Below, in pieces: positions 53,945 through 63,224 of a DNA stretch of 64,000 nt; the stretch's first letter is position 1; each line of letters begins with the position of its first letter. The notes below the pieces were generated by a model. The model was not told the origin of the DNA. It did no database searches and saw only the letters and a program-made list of their open reading frames with translations. The DNA comes from Glaciihabitans sp. Its GTDB lineage: Bacteria > Actinomycetota > Actinomycetes > Actinomycetales > Microbacteriaceae. Position numbers and translations under genes: made by a program. The DNA lies in contig JAODBD010000010.1 of assembly GCA_025463785.1 (NCBI GenBank), positions 90,682 through 154,681 on the forward strand, given 5' to 3'.

Positions 53945-54799
53945 GTGCGCCGTAACCGCCGTATTCGTTGGGCTGCTATTCCCATCGCGGTCGTCATCAC
54001 GATAATTCTTGCGGGCTGTACACAACAGCAGCTGTTCGGGTTCCTTCCGGTCAAATCCGCCAACGTTACGAACCACACGAGCGAAGTCATTGGCCTGTGG
54101 AACACCTCGTGGCTGGTCCTTCTTGCTGTCGGAGTTCTGACCTGGGGGCTCATCATCTGGGCTGCGGTCGTCTATCGCCGCCGCAAGGGTCAGACCGGGC
54201 TTCCCGTGCAGCTTCGCTACAACCTGCCGATTGAGATCTTCTACACGGTGGTTCCGCTCATCCTCGTTCTCGGGTTTTTCGCCTTCACGGCGAAGACGCA
54301 AGACAACATCGAGCAGCCGATTGCGCATCCACAGGTCAAGATTGAAGTCTTTGGCAAGCGCTGGTCGTGGGACTTCAATTACCTGAACGAGAAGGTCAAC
54401 AGCCCAGGCGTCCAGGCACAGGTCGGTAAGGGCGGGGTGCTCGAGCAGCCACTCAACACGCTCTATCTGCCGGTCAACAAGCGGGTTGAAATCCAGATCG
54501 AGTCTCGCGATGTCGCGCACTCGTTCTGGATCGTGAACTTCCTCTACAAGAAGGACATGATCCCCGGCAAGACGAACTACATGTACTTCATTCCGGAAAA
54601 GATCGGTACCTACCAGGGAAAATGTGCTGAGTTGTGTGGGCAATACCACTCGCTCATGCTGTTCCAGGTCAAGGTCGTTTCCCAGTCCGACTACGACGCA
54701 TACATTGCAGCGCAGCGCGCCTCTGGCCACTCTGGTCTGATCGGCGCCGACTACAACGCGAATACGAACCTGCCGAGCACCGGCGCACCGAAGGGCTAG
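53945..54799 (+). CDS. ctaC: Cytochrome c oxidase subunit II
   Basis: A 284-aa subunit of the aa3 oxidase carrying the CuA centre. It starts with a lipoprotein signal ending in the lipobox ILAGC, so it should be lipidated and then cut by LspA. Two membrane spans follow (about 50-75 and 95-115). The periplasmic cupredoxin domain has [20 protein letters not shown] and the CuA motif [15 protein letters not shown] 53945 follows GAGAGG. It is the first gene of the ctaC-ctaD-ctaF operon and would accept electrons from the bc1 complex. Confidence 0.95.
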   Translation: MRRNRRIRWAAIPIAVVITIILAGCTQQQLFGFLPVKSANVTNHTSEVIGLWNTSWLVLLAVGVLTWGLIIWAAVVYRRRKGQTGLPVQLRYNLPIEIFYTVVPLILVLGFFAFTAKTQDNIEQPIAHPQVKIEVFGKRWSWDFNYLNEKVNSPGVQAQVGKGGVLEQPLNTLYLPVNKRVEIQIESRDVAHSFWIVNFLYKKDMIPGKTNYMYFIPEKIGTYQGKCAELCGQYHSLMLFQVKVVSQSDYDAYIAAQRASGHSGLIGADYNANTNLPSTGAPKG

Positions 54800-54803
54800 C
54801 ACC

Positions 54804-56537
54804 ATGACTGCAGTAGCAACGCTGGAACGACAGCAGCAGTATGGGCGCCCGCCGGCTACCAATAAGGGCAACGTCGTCGTCAGCTGGATCACCTCGACCG
54901 ATCACAAGACGATCGGCTACCTCTACCTGATTACGTCCTTCATTTACTTCTGCCTCGGTGGCGTGATGGCTCTTGTCATTCGTGCCCAGCTGTTCCAGCC
55001 CGGTGAGGCGCTCGTCGGTACCCCGGAGCAGTACAACCAGCTGTTCACAATGCACGGCACGATCATGCTGCTCATGTTTGCCACGCCGTTGTTCGCCGGT
55101 TTTGCGAACGTGATCATGCCACTGCAGATCGGCGCTCCAGATGTCGCGTTTCCGCGACTAAACGCCTTCGCGTACTGGCTCTATAGCTTCGGCTCGCTCA
55201 TCGCGGTCGCCGGGTTCCTGACGCCGCAGGGCGCGGCGTCCTTTGGCTGGACAGCTTACGCACCGCTGACGTCGACGACCTTCACGCCTGGACTCGGCGG
55301 CAACCTCTGGGTGTTCGGCTTGGCGCTCAGCGGTTTCGGAACGATCCTCGGTGCGGTCAATTTCATCACCACCATCATCACAATGCGTGCACCCGGTATG
55401 ACAATGTTCCGGATGCCGATCTTCACCTGGAACACGCTGGTCACCTCGATCCTCGTAATCATGGCGTTCCCTGTGCTGGCTGCCGCCCTGCTTGCGCTCG
55501 GCGCCGACCGCACGGTTGGAGCACACGTCTTCGACGCGGCCAACGGTGGGGCGCTGCTCTGGCAGCACCTCTTCTGGTTCTTCGGGCACCCAGAGGTGTA
55601 CATCATCGCGCTGCCGTTCTTCGGCATCATCAGTGAGGTGCTTCCTGTCTTCAGTCGCAAGCCGATCTTCGGCTACAAGACACTTGTCTACGCGACCATC
55701 GCCATCGCTGCGCTGTCGGTAACGGTGTGGGCGCACCACATGTACGTGACCGGTTCCGTGCTGCTGCCGTTCTTCTCGTTCATGACGATGCTGATCGCGG
55801 TCCCGACCGGGGTGAAGATCTTCAACTGGATCGGCACCATGTGGCGCGGCTCGGTGACGTTTGAGACACCGATGATGTGGGCGATCGGCTTCCTGATCAC
55901 CTTCACGTTCGGTGGTCTCACCGGCGTCATTCTGGCCTCGCCGCCACTCGACTTCCACGTCTCCGATACCTACTTCGTCGTTGCCCACTTCCACTACGTT
56001 GTCTTCGGCACAGTTGTGTTCGCCATGTTCAGCGGGTTCTACTTCTGGTGGCCAAAGTGGACCGGCAAGATGCTCAACGAGCGGCTCGGCAAGATCCACT
56101 TCTGGCTGTTGTTTATCGGCTTCCACACCACGTTCCTGATCCAGCACTGGATCGGCGTCGAGGGCATGCCGCGACGATACTGGAGCTATCTGCCGCAGGA
56201 TGGCGTCACTTGGATGAATCAGGTTTCGACCATCGGTGCGATGATCCTTGGTGTTTCGATCCTGCCGTTCCTCTACAACGTGTACATCACGGCCAGGCGG
56301 GCGCCGCGGGTCACCAGCAACGACCCGTGGGGTTATGGTCGCTCGCTCGAGTGGGCGACATCCTGCCCACCGCCTCGGCACAACTTCACCTCGATTCCGC
56401 GTATTCGTTCGGAGTCGCCTGCCTTTGATCTAGCGCACCCCGAGGCGGAAATGACGAGCGGGTTCGGCGGAGTGGGTCCCCTCTCGGATGCCCCGGACGC
56501 ACCGGTGTATGACATGGCAGACGGGAAGGTGAAGTAG
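54804..56537 (+). CDS. ctaD: Cytochrome c oxidase subunit I
   Basis: The 577-aa catalytic heme-copper subunit with about twelve membrane spans. Visible motifs are [20 protein letters not shown] (heme a ligand His), [20 protein letters not shown] (CuB His and cross-linked Tyr), [10 protein letters not shown] (paired CuB His) and [19 protein letters not shown] (heme a3 and a His ligands). Length and ligand set are those of aa3-type oxidases of actinobacteria. ATG 54804 lies 4 bp after the ctaC stop and ctaF follows after 3 bp. Confidence 0.97.
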   Translation: MTAVATLERQQQYGRPPATNKGNVVVSWITSTDHKTIGYLYLITSFIYFCLGGVMALVIRAQLFQPGEALVGTPEQYNQLFTMHGTIMLLMFATPLFAGFANVIMPLQIGAPDVAFPRLNAFAYWLYSFGSLIAVAGFLTPQGAASFGWTAYAPLTSTTFTPGLGGNLWVFGLALSGFGTILGAVNFITTIITMRAPGMTMFRMPIFTWNTLVTSILVIMAFPVLAAALLALGADRTVGAHVFDAANGGALLWQHLFWFFGHPEVYIIALPFFGIISEVLPVFSRKPIFGYKTLVYATIAIAALSVTVWAHHMYVTGSVLLPFFSFMTMLIAVPTGVKIFNWIGTMWRGSVTFETPMMWAIGFLITFTFGGLTGVILASPPLDFHVSDTYFVVAHFHYVVFGTVVFAMFSGFYFWWPKWTGKMLNERLGKIHFWLLFIGFHTTFLIQHWIGVEGMPRRYWSYLPQDGVTWMNQVSTIGAMILGVSILPFLYNVYITARRAPRVTSNDPWGYGRSLEWATSCPPPRHNFTSIPRIRSESPAFDLAHPEAEMTSGFGGVGPLSDAPDAPVYDMADGKVK

Positions 56538-56540
56538 CTC

Positions 56541-56984
56541 ATGGGCGCAACCTGGAAACTGTTTACGATCCTCGCGGCATTCTGTTTTGCCGCCTGCGCT
56601 GGGTACATCGTTTGGGGCATCGCTGACCAAACATTTGGCAATCATGGCGAGGGCGGTCGCCTCGAATGGGTCGGCGTTCTCGCCCTCGGCCTGGTCGGTG
56701 CCCTGTGTGCGCTGATCGCGTTCTTCATCTGGCGCCAGCATCGCGCCCAGGGCGGAGTTGAGCTGCCTGAGGACCGCGTCGACGCCAACATCGATGACGG
56801 CGAAGCGGAGCAGGGATTCTTCAGTCCCTGGAGCTGGTGGCCTGTCTCGCTCGGTGCATCGGCTGCCCTCATGTTCACCGGTCTTGCCATCGGAAACTGG
56901 ATCTGTTTCATCGCAGTTCCCCTGGCGGCAATCAGTCTGGTGGGCCTCATTTTCGAGTACCAGCGCGGCTACTTCGGTCACTGA
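56541..56984 (+). CDS. ctaF: Actinobacterial cytochrome c oxidase subunit IV
   Basis: A 147-aa membrane protein of the actinobacterial oxidase subunit 4 family, a non-catalytic component of the bcc-aa3 supercomplex. Four hydrophobic segments are arranged as two pairs around an acidic loop (LPEDRVDANIDDGEAEQGFF). The SPWSWWPVSLGASAAL motif and the C-terminal EYQRGYFGH are typical. The ATG is 3 bp after the ctaD stop, so it is co-transcribed. Confidence 0.92.
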   Translation: MGATWKLFTILAAFCFAACAGYIVWGIADQTFGNHGEGGRLEWVGVLALGLVGALCALIAFFIWRQHRAQGGVELPEDRVDANIDDGEAEQGFFSPWSWWPVSLGASAALMFTGLAIGNWICFIAVPLAAISLVGLIFEYQRGYFGH

Positions 56985-57124
56985 TTCGAAGCGCTCAAGC
57001 ACTAAAGAGCGGCCGACGGATCAAATCGCAAATACGTCCTCGGCGGAGAGCGATTCGGCTCAAGAGCCAACGTCGTCAGTAGCATGAGGCCACGGCAAAG
57101 CGGAAGCTACCTCCAGAAAAGAAG

Positions 57125-57418
57125 GTGTGGGCGCGGATCGTCAATCAGGGCTGGGAGATCTACTTAACTAGCGGCGAGACCCTGCGACCAATCGAACCAA
57201 TAGATCGAGGGCATGCAGAGCGATTGGCGCGGACCTTGAGCGTCTACCGGATCAGCTTTCTGAGTCCCGTTGTGCAATTGACCGGAGACGAGAAGCAAAT
57301 TGCGGTCGAGCTTGCCCTGGTAGATGATTCGGGCCAATCCGATTTCGACACAAATTCGGCCTGGATCTTCGCCGCTGATGCCCAGACGCGCGCGGTCGTA
57401 TTCGAGTACCACCACTGA
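57125..57418 (+). CDS. Small orphan protein between the cox and qcr operons
   Basis: A 97-aa hypothetical protein (starting WARIVNQGWEIYLTSGE, ending RAVVFEYHH). The GTG at 57125 is preceded by AGAAAAGAAG. No domain is recognised. Beta-strand-like segments alternate (VVQLTGDEKQIAVELALVDD, SAWIFAADAQTRAVVFEYHH), with no signal peptide or membrane span. Codon and base use look less GC-biased than the flanking genes (TTA, CTA, AAT and ATA codons), suggesting recent acquisition. The 140 bp before it and 202 bp after it show no gene or clear signal. It could be spurious, but the length and start site favour a real gene. Confidence 0.5.
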   Translation: MWARIVNQGWEIYLTSGETLRPIEPIDRGHAERLARTLSVYRISFLSPVVQLTGDEKQIAVELALVDDSGQSDFDTNSAWIFAADAQTRAVVFEYHH

Positions 57419-57620
57419 ATCGAATCGACCGGCTAACCCAATTGGCTATCCATCGGCTGCTCACTCAGTTCACGCTTTCCCGACCCGCGCCGAGGGCATC
57501 CGCTGGCGCTCTTTCGTGCCGCGGCGCATCGCCTCTCGGTCTCCAATGCTTGCAGGCATCCGGCTCTGGCGCGATGCCCACAACTCACCCGATCGCGGGC
57601 GCGGGGGAGCAGATCCAGCG

Positions 57621-59321
57621 TTAGTGGCCCGACTCGACCGCGTGCCCCTCGCCAGCTTCGACGGCGCCGTGGTCACCGTGTGACTGCTCGAGCTCGGTCG
57701 CGCTGACAGGTGCGATGCGGTCCTCAAAGAACCAGTTCGAGAGGAGAGCGCGCGTGCGCTGTCCCGCCGAGATGCGACCCTTGGCATCCGGTCGAAGCAT
57801 GAGGGGTTTGTAGTCCTCGAAGCTCAGCAGTCGCCAGCGCTCGTAGTCGCTCAACTGCTCGTGTACCTCGATATATTCGCCACCCGGCAGACGGACGATG
57901 CGGCCGCTTTCATATCCATGGAGCGCAATTTCGCGGTCCTTCTTCTGGAGCGCGAGGCTGACCCGTTTTGCCGCCTGATATGCGATGATCGGCCCGACGA
58001 TGAGCAGGATCTGGAGCGATCGGATTACGCCCTCAATGCTGAGTCCGAAGTGTGTCGCAATGAGGTCTGAGCTGGCGGCGGCCCAGAGGACGGCGTAGAA
58101 CGTGACACCAGCCGCACCGATTGCGGTGCGAGTTGGTGCGTTGCGTGGTCGGTCGGCGATGTGGTGCTCGCGCTTGTCGCCCGTCACCCAACCCTCGACA
58201 AACGGGTAGATCAGAACGACGACGATGAACAGCCCCAGCACGACAACGGGCGCCACGATATTCAGTGAGAACGTCCATGGGCCGATCATGAAGCCCCAGT
58301 TCGACGGCACAAGACGCAACGCACCGTCGGCAAAGCCGATGTACCAGTCAGGCTGTGTGCCGGCAGAAATGGGGGAGGGGTCGTATGGCCCGTATTCCCA
58401 GATCGGGTTGATGGTGAAGAACGAGGCCATCAGAACGATAACGCCGAACACGATGAAGAAGAATCCACCGGCCTTGGCCGCAAAAACAGGCATGATCGGC
58501 ACGCCGACCACGTTGTCGTTCGTTTTGCCTGGGCCAGCAAACTGGGTGTGCTTGTTGATTACCAGCAACAGGAGGTGGACCCCGAGCGCAGCCACAAGGA
58601 TCGCGGGCAAGAGGAGGATGTGCAGCGTATACAGCCGACCAACAATCTCGGTGCCAGGGAATTCACCGCCGAACAGCAGGTATGAGGTCCAGGTACCGAT
58701 TACCGGCAATCCCTTGACCAGGCCGTCGATGATGCGCAGACCGTTTCCCGAGAGCAGGTCATCGGGTAGCGAATAACCTGTGAAGCCTTCGGCCATCGCC
58801 AGGATGAACAGCACGAAGCCGATGACCCAGTTGAGCTCGCGTGGCTTGCGGAACGCTCCCGTAAAGAAGATGCGCAGCATGTGAAGTCCGATGGATGCCA
58901 CGAAAAGCAGGGCCGCCCAGTGGTGCACCTGACGCATCAGGAGGCCGCCGCGGATGTCGAAGCTAATGTGCAGCGTGGAGTTCATCGCCGCCGACATGTC
59001 GATTCCCTTGAGCGGCAGGTAGGTGCCGTCGTAGGTGACCTCGGCCATCGAGGCCTGGAAAAAGAAGGTCAGAAACGTACCCGTGAGCAGGATGACGATG
59101 AAGCTATAGAGAGCCACCTCGCCGAGCATGAACGACCAGTGGTCGGGGAAGATCTTGCGGCCGAACTCTTTGACGACGGCCGAGATGCTCGTACGTTCGT
59201 CGATGTAGTTGGCGGCTGCGGAAGTGAACCGAGATGCCGGAGTGTTGGCGATCTTCGGTGTCTCGGCGAAGGCGGGATCAACGACCTCGTGGGGTACGTC
59301 TGATCTTTGGATGGTACTCAT
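57621..59321 (-). CDS. qcrB: Cytochrome bc1 complex cytochrome b subunit
   Basis: A 566-aa membrane diheme cytochrome b that oxidises menaquinol in the actinobacterial bcc complex. It has eight or nine spans. Heme-binding His pairs are in RQVHHWAALLFVASIGLHML and LYTLHILLLPAILVAALGVH. The Q-site tetrapeptide lies in NPIWEYGPY, so it reads PIWE rather than PEWY/PEWF. It has a long cytoplasmic C-terminal extension typical of actinobacteria. ATG 59321 overlaps the qcrA stop (ATGA); the frame is open upstream but only antisense to nothing family-like. It is the last gene of ctaE-qcrC-qcrA-qcrB. Confidence 0.95.
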   Translation of the reverse strand: MSTIQRSDVPHEVVDPAFAETPKIANTPASRFTSAAANYIDERTSISAVVKEFGRKIFPDHWSFMLGEVALYSFIVILLTGTFLTFFFQASMAEVTYDGTYLPLKGIDMSAAMNSTLHISFDIRGGLLMRQVHHWAALLFVASIGLHMLRIFFTGAFRKPRELNWVIGFVLFILAMAEGFTGYSLPDDLLSGNGLRIIDGLVKGLPVIGTWTSYLLFGGEFPGTEIVGRLYTLHILLLPAILVAALGVHLLLLVINKHTQFAGPGKTNDNVVGVPIMPVFAAKAGGFFFIVFGVIVLMASFFTINPIWEYGPYDPSPISAGTQPDWYIGFADGALRLVPSNWGFMIGPWTFSLNIVAPVVVLGLFIVVVLIYPFVEGWVTGDKREHHIADRPRNAPTRTAIGAAGVTFYAVLWAAASSDLIATHFGLSIEGVIRSLQILLIVGPIIAYQAAKRVSLALQKKDREIALHGYESGRIVRLPGGEYIEVHEQLSDYERWRLLSFEDYKPLMLRPDAKGRISAGQRTRALLSNWFFEDRIAPVSATELEQSHGDHGAVEAGEGHAVESGH

Positions 59322-60424
59322 GAACGCTCCCAGAAACTTGGGCCGACCGGCTGGGTGAAGTCGCTCTGTGCGATGAGGTAGCCCTCGCCGTCGACAGTGA
59401 TCGGCAGCTGGGGCAGTGGCCGCTTGGCCGGGCCGAAGATGACCGCGCACTCGTTGTTGACATCGAATGTCGACTGGTGGCAGGGGCAGAGGAGGTGGTG
59501 GGTCTGCTGCTCGAAGAGTGCCACCGGGCATCCGACGTGCGTGCAGATCTTGGAGTACGCGACGATGCCGTCGTAGTTCCACGTTTCACGACCAGGGCTG
59601 ATCGTGAGGTCGGCCACATTCACGCGCATGAGCAGAACTGCGGCCTTGGCTTTCTGCTCAAGTCTGTCGGGCACATCGTTCAGGCCCTCAGGAATGATGT
59701 GGAAGGCCGAACCGATGGTGACGTCAGACGCCTTGACCGGCAGACCGGATGGGTCGAGAGTGAGTCTCGTTCCCGTCTTCCACATGGTTGTTTCGAGGAG
59801 CGCCGCCGGGTTGTTGTATTCGGGAGCCAGCCCGCGGAACAAGATGACGGCGGGCAGCGGGAACGCAACCAGCGCGCCGATGAGGCTGTTGCGAATGAGA
59901 GTGCGACGGCCGAAACCCGACTCCTTGTTCGCTTCATCGAAGATCTGAACGGCGGCGGTGCGTGTTGCATCGTTGCTGCGAACAGGGTGGCGAATGTCTT
60001 CGCCCTCTTCGTCTGACATGAGCGTCTTGGCCCAGTGCACCGCGCCGAGACCGATGCCCATGAGCGCCAGGGTGATGCCGAGGCCGAGGAAGACCGTGTT
60101 CAGTCGAATGGAGTTCAAGTCGTCGCTGATCGGAAAGGCCATGTACGCCGCGAGTGCGAAGATGCTGCCGGCGATCGACAGGTAGAAGAGGGTGTACACC
60201 GCACGCTGAGCGTTACGGGCCTTCTTCGGGTCGAGGTCGGTGGCGCGCATCCTGGTGGGCGGAAGACCCGGGTTGGTGAACGTGTCGGTGGTGATGACGG
60301 CGAGGCCCCCGTCGGCCTCGGCGTGCCCCACGGTAGAGGGCTCAATCGCGGTGCCGACTGATCCGACGTCTAACCCAGACGAGGTAGCGGCAGTGTCCTT
60401 ACCGCTGCTGGCGTCGTGTGCCAT
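59318..60424 (-). CDS. qcrA: Cytochrome bc1 complex Rieske iron-sulfur subunit
   Basis: A 368-aa Rieske subunit that passes electrons from menaquinol to cytochrome c in the bcc complex. Three membrane spans precede the soluble head (about 80-105, 120-145 and 195-215), as usual in actinobacteria. The 2Fe-2S ligands are in CTHVGCPVALFE and CPCHQSTFD. The C-terminal GPAKRPLPQLPI motif is intact. It starts at ATG 60424. Its stop overlaps qcrB and it follows qcrC by 48 bp. Confidence 0.95.
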   Translation of the reverse strand: MAHDASSGKDTAATSSGLDVGSVGTAIEPSTVGHAEADGGLAVITTDTFTNPGLPPTRMRATDLDPKKARNAQRAVYTLFYLSIAGSIFALAAYMAFPISDDLNSIRLNTVFLGLGITLALMGIGLGAVHWAKTLMSDEEGEDIRHPVRSNDATRTAAVQIFDEANKESGFGRRTLIRNSLIGALVAFPLPAVILFRGLAPEYNNPAALLETTMWKTGTRLTLDPSGLPVKASDVTIGSAFHIIPEGLNDVPDRLEQKAKAAVLLMRVNVADLTISPGRETWNYDGIVAYSKICTHVGCPVALFEQQTHHLLCPCHQSTFDVNNECAVIFGPAKRPLPQLPITVDGEGYLIAQSDFTQPVGPSFWERS

Positions 60425-60472
60425 GGTGTTCCCTTTCGAGCCTGAAATGTAAGTGCGTGAGCGCTGGGACTG

Positions 60473-61270
60473 CTAGTTCGACTTTGCTGTCAGCCAAACC
60501 GTCAGTGCGACGACGGCGCCGATACCGAAGATCCAGATGAACAGTCCCTCGGCGACCGGGCCGAGATTGCCGAGCTCGAACCCGCCGGGCGACGGATTGT
60601 TCTGCAGGTACTTCAGGTAGGTGATGATGTCGCGCTTATCTTCGGGGGTGATGTTGTGATCGTTGAAGACAGGCATGTTCTGCGGGCCGGTCAGCATGGC
60701 CTCGTAGATGTACTTCGAGTCGACACCCGTGAGGTCGGGCGCGAACTTGCCTTCGGTCAGCGCACCGCCGGCGCCGGCGACGTTGTGGCACATCGCGCAG
60801 TTGATGCGGAAGAGCTCACCACCGTTGGTGGCATTGCCGTTCGCGGTGAGCTGGTCGGCGGTGGGGATGGCAGGACCGGGGGAGAGCGAAGCAACGTAGT
60901 CGGCGAGGGCCTGGGTCTGTTCTTCGGTGAACTGCGGCGGCTTCTGCATGGCCTGCGGGCCGTCCGTAGCGAGCGGCATGCGACCGGTGCCGACCTGGAA
61001 GTCGACGGATGCCGCACCGACGCCCAGCAGGCTCGGACCTGCCGGCGTACCTTCGAGGGCCATACCGTGGCACGTTTGGCAGTTCGCCGCGAACAACTTC
61101 TTTCCCTCATCGACACTCGACTGCGAGGTCGATGAGGCGGTGTCGGTCTGCGCGGTCGCGGTGCTGGTGAAGAGGGCGTACCCGCCGCCGGTGAAGGCGA
61201 GCCCGATCGCAATCAGAACGACAGTCGCCAGGGGGTGTCGTCTGTTCGCTTTCGCAGGTTTGCGGGCCAT
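60473..61270 (-). CDS. qcrC: Cytochrome bc1 complex diheme cytochrome c subunit
   Basis: A 265-aa membrane-anchored diheme cytochrome c typical of actinobacteria, where one subunit replaces both cytochrome c1 and a mobile cytochrome c. There is an N-terminal hydrophobic span (LATVVLIAIGLAFTGGGYAL) and two CXXCH heme sites, CQTCH and CAMCH. Met ligands are probable in MPLATDG and MPVFND. A C-terminal span (GLFIWIFGIGAVVALTVWLT) anchors it. ATG 61270 lies 147 bp downstream of ctaE across a repeat-filled gap. Confidence 0.94.
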   Translation of the reverse strand: MARKPAKANRRHPLATVVLIAIGLAFTGGGYALFTSTATAQTDTASSTSQSSVDEGKKLFAANCQTCHGMALEGTPAGPSLLGVGAASVDFQVGTGRMPLATDGPQAMQKPPQFTEEQTQALADYVASLSPGPAIPTADQLTANGNATNGGELFRINCAMCHNVAGAGGALTEGKFAPDLTGVDSKYIYEAMLTGPQNMPVFNDHNITPEDKRDIITYLKYLQNNPSPGGFELGNLGPVAEGLFIWIFGIGAVVALTVWLTAKSN

Positions 61271-61282
61271 ACTCTCAACTCT

Positions 61283-61377
61283 CTGTTTGTTGCGATGCTC
61301 TGTGTTGCAAATGCTCTGTGTTGCGATGCTCTGTTTTGCGACGCTCAGTGTTGGAATGCTCGGTGTCGATATGTGCT
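61283..61377. repeat. Six imperfect 15-17-bp tandem repeats between ctaE and qcrC
   Basis: Units resembling CTGTGTTGCGATGCT start at 61283, 61300, 61316, 61331, 61346 and 61361. They fill most of the gap inside the ctaE-qcrCAB operon. Just beyond, GGCACGATCGC is itself duplicated (61384-61407 region). In the transcript these become repeated AGCATCGCAACACAG. The role is unknown. Confidence 0.7.
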
Positions 61378-61417
61378 CTCGGGGGCACGATCGCGGGGCA
61401 CGATCGCCGGCGACGCG

Positions 61418-62047
61418 CTATTTGAGGATGTAGATCACTAGGAACAGGCCGATCCACACGACGTCGACGAAGTGCCAGTAATACGACACGACGATGGCGC
61501 TGGTCGCTTCACGATGCCCGAAGTTCTTCACCGCGAAGGCTCGCCCGATGATGAGCAAGAAGGTGAAGAGACCCGCTGTCACGTGCAGAGCGTGGAACCC
61601 GGTGGTGAGATAGAAGGCCGAACCGTACGCCGAGGAGCTGATGGTGATGCCCTCTTGAACCAGGTTGGAGTACTCCCAGACCTGGCCGGAGACGAACAGC
61701 GAACCCAGGATGTATGTGAGGAAGAACCACTCGACCATGCCCCACTGAGTGGGCTTCCACCCTGTGGCGCGTTTCTGCAGTCGCTCGGCAGCGAACACAC
61801 CGAATTGGCAGGAGAACGACGATGATACGAGAATCAGCGTATTCACGGTTGCGAACGGTACGTTCAGATGACTCGACTCGGTGTTCCACAATTCGGGCGA
61901 AGTCGACCGAAGGGTGAAATAGATCGCGAACAGGCCGGCGAAGAACATGACTTCGCTGCCCAGCCAGACGATCGTGCCGACGGCCACAACATTGGGCCGC
62001 TGCACCAGGGGTGCGGTGGTGGTTTGGTTCAGCGATTGGCTCGTCAC
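61418..62047 (-). CDS. ctaE: Cytochrome c oxidase subunit III
   Basis: A 209-aa membrane subunit that stabilises the oxidase, with five spans of the bacterial short-form type. Motifs are [57 protein letters not shown] and the C-terminal [22 protein letters not shown] 62047 starts the operon ctaE-qcrC-qcrA-qcrB. It is divergent from trpD over about 100 bp. Its separation from ctaCDF follows the usual actinobacterial arrangement. Confidence 0.95.
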   Translation of the reverse strand: MTSQSLNQTTTAPLVQRPNVVAVGTIVWLGSEVMFFAGLFAIYFTLRSTSPELWNTESSHLNVPFATVNTLILVSSSFSCQFGVFAAERLQKRATGWKPTQWGMVEWFFLTYILGSLFVSGQVWEYSNLVQEGITISSSAYGSAFYLTTGFHALHVTAGLFTFLLIIGRAFAVKNFGHREATSAIVVSYYWHFVDVVWIGLFLVIYILK

Positions 62048-62151
62048 GCTTCCATTATGTCCGATTTCTTAACGGCTGTTTCGCATTTGCCACAGTCTGT
62101 AGAAGTCGGTTCGGGTCTGATGGATGCTCCGCACCCTTTAGGATCGCTGAT

Positions 62152-63204
62152 ATGGCGTCTGAACAGAGTTGGCCTCAGCTAATTTCTTCTCTTCTCGAAC
62201 AGAAAGACCTTTCGGTTTCTGACTCGACGTGGGCTATGAACGAGGTCATGGAGGGTCGTGCCACTCCCGCGCAGTTGGCGGGATTTCTGGTGGCGTTGCA
62301 TTCGAAAGGCGAAACCGTCGATGAGATCGTGGGCTTTCGCGACGCGATTCTCGACCACGCCCTTCCACTCGACGTCGACCCGTTCGCCCTCGACATTGTG
62401 GGCACGGGCGGCGACCGGTTCGGCACCGTGAATGTTTCGACGATGGCTTCGATCGTCGCCGCCGCTTCGGGCGTGCCGGTGGTCAAACACGGCAATCGTG
62501 CTGCGAGTTCACTGGCCGGCTCGTCAGATGTTCTCGCCGCTCTCGGGTTGAATCTCGACCTCGACGGCGACCAGGTCGCCGCGGTTTTCGCCGAGGCGAG
62601 AATCACGTTCGCTTTCGCCGCGAAATTTCATCCCGGATTCCGACACGCCAGCACCGTGCGCAGCGAACTCGGCATCCCGACGGTTTTCAATTATCTCGGT
62701 CCGCTCTGCAACCCCGCCCGCCCTGAAGCGTCGGCGGTGGGCGTGGCTCAGCTCGACCGGGTACCGCTTTTCGTCGGCGTTTTTCAGACCCGTGGTGCGA
62801 CCGCGTTGGTTCTGCGCGGCGACGATGGGCTCGACGAACTGACCACGACGGGGCACAGCCACATTTGGGAGGTGTCACGCGGCGCCGTCACCGAGCACGA
62901 CCTCGAGCCGCGCGACCTCGGCCTGAAGCGCAGCCACATCGATGAACTGCGTGGTGGGGATGCCCAGGCCAACGCCGAGACCGTGCGACGGGTCTTGGCA
63001 GGTGAACAGGGCCCGGTTCGCGACATCGTGCTGCTGAACGCTGCAGCAGGCCTGGTGGCCTTCGATCTGGCCCGCGACCCCTCGCAGGTTCAGCGCGGCA
63101 TCGTCGAGCGTTTCGTCGAGAACATGGAAACGGCCGCCCTGGCGATCGATTCCGGGGCGGCCGCAGCCAAACTCGAGTTATGGGTGACTGCTTCGAGGCG
63201 CTGA
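62152..63204 (+). CDS. trpD: Anthranilate phosphoribosyltransferase
   Basis: A 350-aa enzyme of tryptophan synthesis that joins anthranilate and PRPP to form phosphoribosyl-anthranilate. Motifs are DIVGTGGDRFGTVNVSTMAS (PRPP binding), VVKHGNRAASSLAGSSDVL, FAAKFHPGFRHASTVRSELG and FNYLGPLCNPARP. ATG 62152 follows AGGA with 8-nt spacing. An open frame extends upstream to 62011 but looks non-coding. It stands alone, divergent from ctaE, a layout common in Micrococcales. No trp leader peptide was seen in the 104-bp upstream gap. Confidence 0.95.
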   Translation: MASEQSWPQLISSLLEQKDLSVSDSTWAMNEVMEGRATPAQLAGFLVALHSKGETVDEIVGFRDAILDHALPLDVDPFALDIVGTGGDRFGTVNVSTMASIVAAASGVPVVKHGNRAASSLAGSSDVLAALGLNLDLDGDQVAAVFAEARITFAFAAKFHPGFRHASTVRSELGIPTVFNYLGPLCNPARPEASAVGVAQLDRVPLFVGVFQTRGATALVLRGDDGLDELTTTGHSHIWEVSRGAVTEHDLEPRDLGLKRSHIDELRGGDAQANAETVRRVLAGEQGPVRDIVLLNAAAGLVAFDLARDPSQVQRGIVERFVENMETAALAIDSGAAAAKLELWVTASRR

Positions 63205-63224
63205 GTTCACGCCCGATGCGTGTG

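Noticed and set aside
53408..54892. 494-aa minus-strand open frame across erpA and ctaC
   Set aside because: It spans two real plus-strand genes and a strong terminator; no recognisable domain.
55158..56381. 407-aa minus-strand open frame
   Set aside because: Antisense to ctaD, whose heme and copper ligands are all intact; composition is Arg/Glu/His-rich as expected for a shadow frame.
61275..61457. Minus-strand frame encoding repeated TEHRN-like peptides
   Set aside because: It is the translation of the DNA repeat array; repeat units vary between 15 and 17 bp, so no reading frame is maintained, and it overlaps the ctaE end.
62048..62151. Possible trp leader/attenuator before trpD
   Set aside because: No short frame with Trp codons and no terminator hairpin is visible in this gap.
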